The position numbers and the translations under genes were made by a program. From NCBI GenBank assembly GCA_034231615.1, contig CM067316.1:24513791-24577790 (forward strand): 64,000 nucleotides of DNA, read 5' to 3'. The notes under the pieces are model-generated. The model had not been told where the DNA came from. It did not search any database and saw only the letters and a program-made list of their open reading frames with translations. The DNA comes from Meghimatium bilineatum (lineage: Eukaryota > Mollusca > Gastropoda > Stylommatophora > Philomycidae). Shown here piece after piece: positions 1 through 8,599 of the stretch. Every line of letters begins with the position of its first letter. The stretch's first letter is position 1.

Positions 1-400
1 GTGCTTAGATAGTTATGGGCCTCTACATTAACAGTTTGCATGGTTTCAAAAAGATCCTTACCTTAATCCTGCCTTGACACGTAGACTACTGTACCAGTTA
101 CCAACTAGATGTCAGTATCATGGAAAGCCAACTAAACCCTAATGTAATAATGTTCTTCTACTGGAACAAGAAAAAAAATACAAAAATTAAATGTGTGCAA
201 GTCAATAAATTAGTCATTTACAAGTTTTGTTTCAAAATAGACTACTTTGTGAACTTCAACATATTCTACAGGACAAAAATGACTATCACCTTCAGTATCT
301 ATCTATCTATTGTCTTTTTTCTGCTTTTGCTGTAATTTGTCGCAGAATTCAATAATGATCAGTTTTCAGGTCAGCGCACGTTTGGTCGCTTTATATGCAG
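1..400. other. Stretch without recognisable gene
   Basis: AT-rich sequence with only short chance reading frames. No splice-bordered exon, tRNA-like box or repeat was recognised here. Confidence 0.5.
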
Positions 401-1130
401 TTAATATTGTCTCAGATCCTTGGTAACTCCTTCAATCTTAGTTTTCCTCTGCCTCTTGTTGTTTCCATTTTCGTTCTGTAGGCTCTATGCTCTCGTCATT
501 GGACAATATGTGTTAATTCTCATTTAAGGGGCTAAACCATTTCAGTCTCTGTTTATCAATATGTGTCCACAGATGTTGTTCCAGCAGGTTTTTTTAATCT
601 CTTCACTCCTCACACGATCTCTTCTTGTACTCTCTGTGTTCCTCACATGATCTCTTCTTGTACTCTCTTTATTCCTCACATGATCTCTTCTTGTACTCTC
701 TTTATTCCTCACATGATCTCTTCTTGTACTCTCTTCACTCCTCACATGATCTCTTCTTGTACTCTCTTTATTCCTCACATGATCTCTTCTTGTACTCTCT
801 TTATTCCTCACATGATCTCTTCTTGTACTCTCTTTATTCCTCACATGATCTCTTCTTGTACTCTCTTTATTCCTCACATGATCTCTTCTTGTACTCTCTT
901 CACTCCTCACATGATCTCTTCTTGTACTCTCTTTATTCCTCACATCATCTCTTCTTGTTCTGTTTCCTACTTTTCTTAGATATCTTATTTCACACATGGT
1001 AAACTTTCTCAATTTTTCTTTAGTTAGTATTCAGGTCTGAAATTCATAACACAATGTTGGTATGAAGATTGAATTTATGATGTTCCTTTTGGTTTCCATC
1101 GGGATAGATAGTACTTACATAGAACACAGG
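400..1130 (-). mobile_element. LINE 3' end, RTE-like, decayed
   Basis: Read on the minus strand, the segment gives pieces of the region after the RT domain of an RTE-like LINE. A block with IPTLCYEFQT near 1060 matches the usual 'tLtYGsEtW' motif. It is followed by the LRKVGNRTRRDxVRN block, then RLKWFSPL near 520 (the usual 'RLrWFGH'), then TRGRGKLR near 465. Stops and frame breaks make it non-functional. The middle has been expanded into the 33-bp tandem array at 607-955. The family is judged by motif order only; no 5' half is present. Confidence 0.65.
607..955. repeat. 33-bp minisatellite inside a LINE
   Basis: About 10.5 copies of a 33-bp unit whose plus-strand core is ATCTCTTCTTGTACTCTCTT; core starts fall at 617, 650, 683, 716, 749, 782, 815, 848, 881 and 914. 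Because 33 is a multiple of three, every frame without a stop in the unit stays open, giving long but meaningless frames on both strands. On the minus strand the unit reads TRRDHVRNKES. This matches the LINE protein block on either side, so the array grew from LINE coding sequence. Confidence 0.95.
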
Positions 1131-1185
1131 TTTTTGAGTTTCACTTGACAACTGACAGACCATTACCAAAGGACTTGGGTGTAAA

Positions 1186-1483
1186 GAGGAGCGCGGTAGC
1201 CTAGTTCATAGTGAGCTTGCTTGCTATCACCGGGTTACAGCATGCCAGGTTCGAAACCACGTCTGGACACACACAAAAATCCGAGTTGAGATTTCTCACT
1301 TGAAACGACCACTCCTCCAGCCGACTCAGCTGTAAATGAGTACCTGATGCATGATTTAGGGTAGGTAAAGACAACAAGGAAGGGAACTAGCCACCACACC
1401 TAATAGTTGCTGTGGCTTAGTACATGAAGAGTTATCTTCATCAATGATGGCAGGTTGCTGTCATGGGACATACCTTTACCTTA
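1186..1483 (+). mobile_element. tRNA-derived SINE, family S1
   Basis: The 5' head has a degenerate pol III A box (GCGGTAGCCTAGTTCATAG) and a near-perfect B box (GGTTCGAAACC) at about 1250. The body carries GTAAAGACAACAAGGAAGGG, and the 3' end is ACATACCTTTACCTT. The element is flanked by an 11-bp target-site duplication, TTGGGTGTAAA, at 1175-1185 and 1484-1494, so it is a complete retroposed insertion. A second copy lies at 48512-48788. Confidence 0.9.
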
Positions 1484-1504
1484 TTGGGTGTAAACATGAA
1501 AAAA

Positions 1505-1640
1505 TACAAATTACAATACACATAACAGTAAAATTTTACTGTTTTTATGGTCTTTTCACTGTTTGTTTTGTGTATTCTTGATAAATGCCTAATGGTTCAA
1601 AACAGTGAAATTGTCTTTTGTATTGTAATTTGTATAGTTA
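1505..1640 (+). repeat. Small inverted-repeat element with hammerhead-like motif
   Basis: ATACAAATTACAATACA at 1505-1521 is repeated in inverted form at 1619-1635. Inside the right half, TTGATAA (1578-1584) is followed by a short GCC/GGT stem and TCAAAAC. The same order of elements, with the same tail (GTATTGTAATTTGTAT), recurs near 25500-25560. Likely a small non-autonomous element; class unknown. Confidence 0.5.
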
Positions 1641-1714
1641 GAAGTCGTTTGTAAAAATGTTTCCAAAATATTTAAATTCCTGTACATGTTATAAATGAAT
1701 TAAAAACAGGCATA

Positions 1715-1820
1715 AATGCACAAGACCTGCAATCCCTAGCAACTGACCGACAGGCATGGAGAACTATGCATCCGCCCTATGTGCCAAACTTGGCAGTTGA
1801 GAAACTGACTGACTGACTGT
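1715..1820 (+). mobile_element. LINE 3' end with (CTGA)n tail
   Basis: The plus strand reads DLQSLATDRQAWRT, matching the very C-terminal 'aqDR..WR' block of RTE-like LINE proteins. A stop and a CTGACTGACTGACTG tail follow at about 1804-1819. Only this short 3' piece is present. Confidence 0.6.
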
Positions 1821-2254
1821 TTTAATAGTTGAATATTTATCTTCATTGTACTGGGTTTTCTGCCTACTTTTGTTTTTTCTGTATTGATCTTCATGTTGTG
1901 ATTGAGAAAACTTTCATTGAGTAGGTTTATGTGATTGTGCAGCTCGTTGCTTGAACTGTGGGATAGGCACTGATTGCCAAGAAGAAGTAGTTCAGTTAAG
2001 TCATTTGGATAGACATTTGCTGGTGTTGTGACTGTTATTGGTAATATTATTATTTATACACCTTCAGTTTACTACACAATTTTGAAATTGGCAAATACAG
2101 AAATTTAAAACAGTGGCATTAATACTGTTTCTACTGTACTGATTCTAACAGTAATATTAGTAATAATAACCAAAATCATCAGTCTGACAATTCATCCTGG
2201 AGGAGACTCCATTTGGTGTAAACAGAACAGGTAACACACTAACAACATATCACC

Positions 2255-2754
2255 GGCTGAAGTACATTATAGTTCTCCGCTGTGACCTTTGCTCTAGTTT
2301 CGATGTGTTTTCTGACCTTTGTTGTGTGATTTGGCAAGCTTATGGGTAAGTACTTAGAGTAAGGTTAGGATTAGAAATAATATTTCTAATTTGTGCGCGC
2401 ACCTCGCTCCGTGTATAGCAGCCAGAAATACTGATCGCTCACCACAAATAATAGGAAATTGTAAAAAATGTGTAAATTGGAAAACATACAGATTATACAC
2501 AAGTTCGTCTGTGTCTAGAGTTGAACTGTGTGATCGTCGGATGAGGAAACTGTAAAAATTTTTAAATTGGAAAACCTACAGATTATGCACAAGTTCGTCT
2601 GTGTCTAGAGTTGAACTGTGTGATTGTCGGATGTGACGTCACGGCAGCCATTATTTTGATTGGTATTACACTGTAATCCATGACGTTGGATCGTTAAAAT
2701 TGTCAACAATGTAATATTTATAGCACAGCGGAGAACTATTCTGTACTTTCACCC
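2255..2754. mobile_element. 500-bp MITE with 8-bp target duplication
   Basis: The left end, GGCTGAAGTACATTATAG, and the inverted right end, GGGTGAAAGTACAGAATAG, share a long terminal inverted repeat that continues with TTCTCCGCTGTG. The element is flanked by the perfect 8-bp duplication ATATCACC at 2247-2254 and 2755-2762. No transposase is encoded. Termini beginning with GG plus an 8-bp duplication fit Merlin; hAT or P type are alternatives. Confidence 0.8.
2454..2632. repeat. 91-bp tandem duplication within the MITE
   Basis: Two copies of a 91-bp unit begin at 2454 and 2545 (GGAAATTGTAAAAA / GGAAACTGTAAAAA). Both contain CAAGTTCGTCTGTGTCTAGA and end near GTCGGATG. The duplication lies wholly inside the 2255-2754 element. 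Confidence 0.85.
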
Positions 2755-2762
2755 ATATCACC

Positions 2763-4366
2763 CAGTTATGTTTACCATTAATTAACTTACAGTTACTTAG
2801 TCAAAGTCTTCTTAACAAATAACATTCTATTCTAGATTTAATTAATGCTGCTATAAAATATACAGGCGAAGGCCTAACTAAAAGTAGTAAAATTTGAATT
2901 ATTGCTAGGATCTAATAACTGGCTAACAGTAGAGTAACTAGAGTAGGGGACTATTAAATTTAAAAATAAAGTTACATAAAAGTAATGCCAGCTCATGATA
3001 ATGATGGATAAAATTGTTTTTAAAATTTCTGTTTCATGCTTTTTAAAAATAAACAACTAGTTAAGAATAGCTATTAGGCAATTGTCATTATTTTGTCAGC
3101 ACGTTTGAATTTTAAATTTGTTGACGTCGGACTATTATAAAACTATAGGCCTAATCAAATATTAAAATATAAATAATATTTATAAATAAGGCATGTCCTA
3201 TTCAAAATGAATCACGAGCTTCATTTATTCACATCGAAAGAAATAGATTTATAAAATATAATAAAATATTAGGATACTTAGGTCTATTAGATACGAGTAG
3301 TGTTGTGAATTAAATTAACTAATTAGGGCTACAAAAAATAACTTAGGCCTAGGCCTGTAGTCTGTAGTTGTTAAAATTACAATTCTGACAATTTCAATAA
3401 CAAGAATCTTACTTAATTAACTTAATAAGAAGCCTGGGTGTCTTACTTAAGTCTAAACTATAAAGATTAGTAAGTTTACATTACATTGGGGAAATGTTAT
3501 GCCAAATTCTAGAACTTCTGCCTGACCTGGATTGTACAAATCGGCGATTTCTTTAAACGCTACGGCTCTGTGTTTGCTGTTTCTGTTGTTTCCTTCCCAT
3601 GTAGTAGGTCTAAGTTAAAAAAATGTAGGCGGCCTAAGTGTCCGATGTAGAATGTTGGGAATGTGTTGTAGATCTATCCAGAGTTTATATGATAATCGTG
3701 AGTACATTTGTAGATTTCAAAATGTCTTGTTACTACAACATTATATTTCATGTTCTGCTTAACCCGCGTACACAAAAAAATCGATCCATTTTTGCCATAC
3801 TATGGCGCAATCGTCGCACACGAAGACTGAGGGATGTAAACACGACGATGTCGCTAGCTTCCATAAGCATCATAGCTCCATCAATAACACCACGCATGCG
3901 CAGTGAAACACAGTAGCAACGACGTAGGTGTGTACTGTGTACATAGATAAAGTTCGTAGAAATTTCACTTATCTTACAACGCCCGTGTGTTCCGTGCACG
4001 AAAGTAGAGCAAAGAATATTTAGTGATTTGTACTGCCTGTTGTTAGAGATGATTAAAGATTGTTGTATATACCATGCAGTGGAAAGCCAATAAACTATGA
4101 CTACAAAAACATAAAAATAATATTAAAGATCAGTGCTTTTTTATATATAGAAAAAGAGGTGGACACATGAATAGTTTAAGTTTAAGAAAAATGAATAACT
4201 AGTAGTAACAAACAATTCATTACAGTACTTCGAAAATATGTACTAAAATGTTGTTACAGCAGACCTTTGAGACACGCCTTTAATAAATGGAAATTTTGAA
4301 AGAACGCATTATTTTTTTCTTAGCTAATCTGCGTGTACTCACTGTGGACACAAAGTTCTGAATTAA
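2763..4366. other. No gene seen; CpG-containing patch at 3540-3990
   Basis: Mostly very AT-rich. From about 3770 to 3990 the sequence is richer in CpG and contains CGCATGCGCAG at about 3894-3904, which resembles an NRF1 site, among other CpG-bearing words. A minus-strand frame (3748-3999) crosses it but has no recognisable domain. The patch could be an orphan promoter or part of an unidentified mobile element; I cannot decide. Confidence 0.3.
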
Positions 4367-5560
4367 GTATTAGATATGTTGATTATCTTCTTCGCACACC
4401 GGACATGTCCATAGGTGCTCAGATCTCTGCTTCAGCAAATCTCTCAAGGTATATAACAGCTGATGGTTCCGGTTTATATGTTGGTCAACTGCTCTTTTTG
4501 AAATCTTTGTTAAGTGTTCATTATCTCACTCACAATTCGCGCATTCTCGATATTGACTCTTGCTAATTTATCTCTAAATCCTCTGATCATGCCGACTCAC
4601 TAAGAGCAATGAGTATGATCGGTCCTATATGGCCCTCGGTCCAGATGGCTGACCATCTGTTATGGTGACGAGGCTAGCTAATTGGTCGGTCCGTTTGTTT
4701 CCCTCCACACCCGCGTGTACGGGGGAGGGGGGGACATAGATATGGCCTAAGCATGAGTCTTCGTAGTGATGCCCACATTTTAGTTCTCTCTAATGACTTC
4801 ACCCATCCCCTACGTACTTCATCTATTTTTACTTTCTAAATCATATTCATTGAGTCACTTAGTATACACGCATGAGAATAGATTGCGATCTAGTCAGCTA
4901 CGTGCCTTCGTTATGGCAAATACTTACATTGTTAGACTGCTTGTTGTTACGGTAAAGGCTCCACTGGCTTAGTGTACTGTTCTTCCTTGTGATCTGGCAG
5001 TAAAGGCCCATGCGTTTCGGTGGTGAATGATGACCGACCAGGAGCCATTGCTTTCAATAGTGAAACGACGAAAACTAGCATGGTTCGGACATGTATGCAG
5101 GCACGATTCCTTGTCAAAAACAATACTGCAGGGAACTGTCGAGGGTGGAAGAAGCAGAGGAGGACAAATAAAGACATGGACAGACAACATCAAGGAATGG
5201 ATAGGGCTAGATATTTCCACACTCATCCGCATCGCTCAGGATAGAATTCGATGGAGGACTCTGTGTGCTGAAGCATCCAATGTGGTACACTTACGACCCT
5301 GAAGGGTTATGGGTTTATTGATTGATTGATTGATGACCGACCCGTCCGTGTAAATCACAACATCTCTGTCGTCGGCATGTTCGCAGATGAGTGTCTTGAC
5401 CCCCGCATTCAGGTCTGTGTTCCCTGCACTCTCTATTGAGTGTAATGACGGTTTTGATTGCCTCTTGAAAGACCATAGAAATAGGTTATCAATTCCTCGC
5501 CAAAAGTTATGAATTGTATTAGATCTATCTGTAATCTAGAGTTTACTTAGGTTCAGGTTT
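4367..5560 (-). mobile_element. RNase H-containing LINE, minus strand, interrupted
   Basis: Minus-strand reading shows an RNase H domain. DVVIYTDGS sits at about 5360-5335 (the first catalytic Asp context), then HRNAWAFTARSQGRTV (about 5015-4975), a serine/threonine-rich block near 4940, and a later RNase H segment near 4700. The C-terminal zinc-like block HLWTCPVCEEDN lies near 4400. The first two blocks are split by the 291-bp LINE insertion at 5040-5330. Stops and frame changes are common, so it is dead. A homologous fragment in the opposite orientation lies at 27235-27645. Confidence 0.7.
5040..5330 (+). mobile_element. 5'-truncated LINE end nested in an RNase H domain
   Basis: The plus-strand frame encodes the C-terminal end of a LINE protein (PLLSIVKRRKLAWFGHVCRH, then a TILQGTVEGG block and WRTLCAEASNV). 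A stop and a (TTGA)n tail follow at 5307-5330. A 12-bp target duplication, TGATGACCGACC, at 5028-5039 and 5331-5342 brackets it. It is over 90% alike, by eye, to the end of the copy at 9148-9867, so it is a recent 5'-truncated insertion. Confidence 0.92.
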
Positions 5561-6190
5561 AAACCAAGTCTCCAAGGCAACTAACTCGGCATTAAAAATA
5601 CGTTATACTTTAGCATTTACAAAAGTTCATGATATATACATGCTCCGGCGGAGAAAGCAAGTCCTTAACCTATTAATCATGTGCACCGTTCCACACAGCA
5701 TCACATTCCTTGGCTAATGCCCTTGATCATTGGTCATTTTTCGTATATTTTGATTCGCCAACCAATAAAAACCATGTCAAAAGTTGCATCAGGCAAGATA
5801 CATTACGTTGTGGTGATCGTCCTCGAGGTTACAACGGAAAAGGACTTCGCGATTATATGGGGAAACTATATAACGGTTTTGTTTGAAAATGGGCGACAAT
5901 CTTTTGTGGAAAATTTTATGGACATCGGTCAACCGATCGTTGGGCTTACATATAAATTCTACTCCTGTGTGGTATCCACATGACTATGTCAATTTGCATA
6001 TCTAGACAAAACTTGTGGAAAATAGAACCCAAAACATTGACCATTTTAGTACCCCCCCCCCCCCCCCACAGAGGTATCTTTTACCTATTACAAAATGATG
6101 AGCATAATTGAAATAGACGAATATTCCATAGGAACGAAGGTAGGAATACAGCGTATCCCCAGATAAGAAATCACTGATAATAGTAAATAA
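5560..6190. other. No gene supported; C16 tract at 6052-6067
   Basis: A 100-codon plus-strand frame (5681-5983) shows no recognisable domain. A run of 16 C lies at 6052-6067. Imperfect inverted ends (CATGTG...CCACACAG) near 5680 and 5980 hint at a small MITE but were not convincing. Confidence 0.35.
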
Positions 6191-6610
6191 TAAGAACCAT
6201 AACCAGTCAGGGTCATAGTGGTACCACACTGGAGGCATCAATAAGCCCTCCAAACATCTCTATCCTCGGCCATTCGGAGGAGTGTAGAAAAATCACTCCC
6301 AGGCCATTCCCTGGTGTTATTTTTCTTCTTCGTTCTTCAGTCAGATATCAGGTTACAGCACCAATAGCTTCAATGAATTGTGTGATTCGCTTCAGGTCAT
6401 CCATGGAACCCCTCAAGTCTGGAAGCAGTGCCGTCTCAGTAGGCCATATTTTCTCCCTCTCTTCTGGGTAGAGTTGACAGGCATGAAGAATGTGTTCTGC
6501 AGTCTATTGGCTCAGTCCACAGTTTCACAGGTCTGTCTCACCAATCTTCAGCTTTCAGAATATGTGACTTCTCAGTCTGTTGTGGCCAGTTCGTAGTCTG
6601 AAGATGATGG
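6190..6610 (-). mobile_element. Two LINE 3' fragments, minus strand
   Basis: From 6300 to 6190 the minus strand reads TREWPGSDFSTLLRMAEDRD, the same C-terminal block as the LINEs at 5040 and 9148. From about 6600 to 6360 a second fragment reads LRTGHNRLRSHI, then LKIGET, then TAEHILHACQLYP. This matches the C-terminal zinc-like region (CxCG...HILxxC) of RNase H-bearing LINEs; one zinc ligand is lost. Both are decayed. Confidence 0.6.
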
Positions 6611-6679
6611 TTTGTTCCTTGCATGGCATTTGATGGTATGGGTCATTTGGTTCTGCAGTTGGGTGCATCTGCTTCTACT

Positions 6680-7230
6680 TTTTCTTATATTCTACTTTTA
6701 ACATGGTCTTACATTCATACAAGACGAATATATTTGTCACGTTTTTCATAGAACTAACTTTTAACAGACAGGGACTTGTATTAAAAAACCTGAATCAATC
6801 TTCCTATGTCTTCATTGAGTGTTAATTTTCACATCCATATAAAAGTATACTTAACACTGGCGATCCGAATAGATTGAGCTTTACTGTAATCCTGTCTTGC
6901 TTTTCAAATCGTATTCAACCTTGCCATGGCAGCCATCCCCATCTCGAGTCTGAACGTATCTCATTTTCCGAGTTGCCAAAATAACATATTTCAATCAATC
7001 AATCAAGTTCTATGATAATGGCGTAGGCGATCATTTTTCTCCACGACTCTCTGTCTCTTGTTTTGCCAATAAGCTCGGTAGCCAATAAGTTGCCAATAAC
7101 TTCTACCGTACCACAATACTAGTCCATCTAGGAACTTCTCGCTTTGTCGTCCCCTATCTCTTCTCCCCTTGATCTTTCCAGTAGTTACACTACCAAGTGC
7201 TCAAGATGTGAACATAATATGACGATTTCA
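6680..7230 (-). mobile_element. LINE fragments, minus strand
   Basis: From 6950 to 6680 the minus strand reads RITVKLNLFGSPVLSILLYG, the block after the RT domain ('ktrLY.s.VLSiLLYG'). From 7230 to 7020 it reads a GRQRARFLDGL block and LLIGYRAYWQNKRQ, like the basic C-terminal end of a LINE, with a (TCAA)n tail at about 6993-7006 on the plus strand. These are two decayed pieces. Confidence 0.55.
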
Positions 7231-7259
7231 AAAGATAGAAATGGGTGACAGGCAAGGTT

Positions 7260-8530
7260 ATGTAATGTTACCGGATCTTTTCTCCCTGTATACAGAATGC
7301 ATTATGCGAAATATAGAAGATATGCCAGGAATAGCAGTGGGGGATGCAATGTAAATAGCTTGAGATATTCTGGCGACACAGTATTTATTGATTGCAGGAA
7401 GTGAACAAGAACTACAAGCACTACTGGATAAAGTAGTGAAAGAAAATGAAAACAAAGGCCTCAGTTTAAACAAAAGAGAACAGAAATAATGGTTGTCTCG
7501 AAGAAACATAGGCCTACACCACCAAGATGCAACATAACAATTAATGACACAAAATCACATATTTGGACCAGAGATATTTGAAGGCGGTAACATCTTCAAA
7601 AAACATAAAGAAATCATCAGAAACAGAATCCCCCCCCCCCCCAGAGGAAAACAGTAGGGGACACATTTTTTTTTATATCAAAAGCCATGACACCCAGACT
7701 TTATGTGTTTCCACTGGTACCATCATACCACCTAGGTCAAGTTACCTAAGATCCATAGCCTCGATATGAAACAAAAACAGTGTCAAAAGCAATACACAGC
7801 GCTACGACTAAAATGAAGTTAGTTTATGTATGGGGCAACCAGATAATAGGTTCTACAGCAAATATAATGTAGACGTAAAGAAGAGATATGGATAACCAAT
7901 GATAAAATGTGTGGAGGAATACAGAAGAGAGAATCCAGAAGAGAAAATATATTATAAATAGGATATCATAAGGAAAGACGTTTCAAACAATAGTGGAAAC
8001 TTACAAATAAGACACGCGAAAGACAAGCAAACATGAATGTTAGGTGAAATTTCTGATAAAATGCCAGAGCTAAAATAAACGAAAACACCCTAAAACATTC
8101 ATTGATAGACAAATTCATACGTAACATGTGTAGAACAACAAAGGAAAAATGGTTAGAAACAAAATGTACAAAAACAGAGATGTCATCTAAACAGAAGACT
8201 AGAGAAGTGCAGAAGGAAGTAAGACAGATCACAAATAAGAAAAGTTCTGTAAATGTGGGGCGGTAAATGTTTTAAAATTAAATGTGGAAAGATTATATTT
8301 GATAGACAGAAGTAATTTCAAGATGGGCAGAATAGGGTCTTATGTGGTAGACCTGTTTAATGACGGTGGAAAAAAAAAACGACGCACCAGCAATACTGAA
8401 ATAAGAAGTAGATAAAGAAATTAAAACAATGACATGTGGAAAGAATGCAGGCGCTAACAATATAACAGCAGGCATAATAAAAAAAAACTGTGGGTGCATT
8501 TGGTGTGGAAACTATCACAAAACTTTGCTA
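7260..8530 (+). mobile_element. RTE-like LINE fragments, plus strand
   Basis: At about 7340-7480 the plus strand reads NVNSLRYSGDTVFI, a mutated form of the RT catalytic box (LRYADDT), followed by a KVVKENENKG block and TEIMVVSRR. At about 8100-8480 comes KEKWLETKC, a TREVQKEVRQITNKK block, then AEIKTMTCGKNAGANNITA-like sequence. These are the endonuclease-RT linker and the start of RT. The order is not collinear, so at least two copies or a rearrangement are present. Frameshifts and a homopolymer C tract (about 7631-7642) break it. Confidence 0.6.
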
Positions 8531-8599
8531 AAAACATAGGCCTATATGAAACAGTCCACATACGTAAAGACCTAAGATCACTAGTTCATACCACTACCT

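Noticed and set aside
607-955. CRISPR-like regular repeats
   Set aside because: No unique spacers; units are directly contiguous, and the DNA is eukaryotic. The same holds for the other arrays.
542-1012. Long frames on both strands (156, 138 and 125 codons) over the 33-bp array
   Set aside because: They exist only because the unit length is a multiple of three. The minus-strand frame is LINE-derived repeat, not a gene.
3748-3999. 83-codon minus-strand frame as a gene
   Set aside because: Its composition reflects the CpG patch; no domain and no start or splice evidence.
5681-5983. 100-codon plus-strand frame, possibly a MITE
   Set aside because: No recognisable domain. The CATGTG/CCACACAG ends are imperfect and no target duplication was found.
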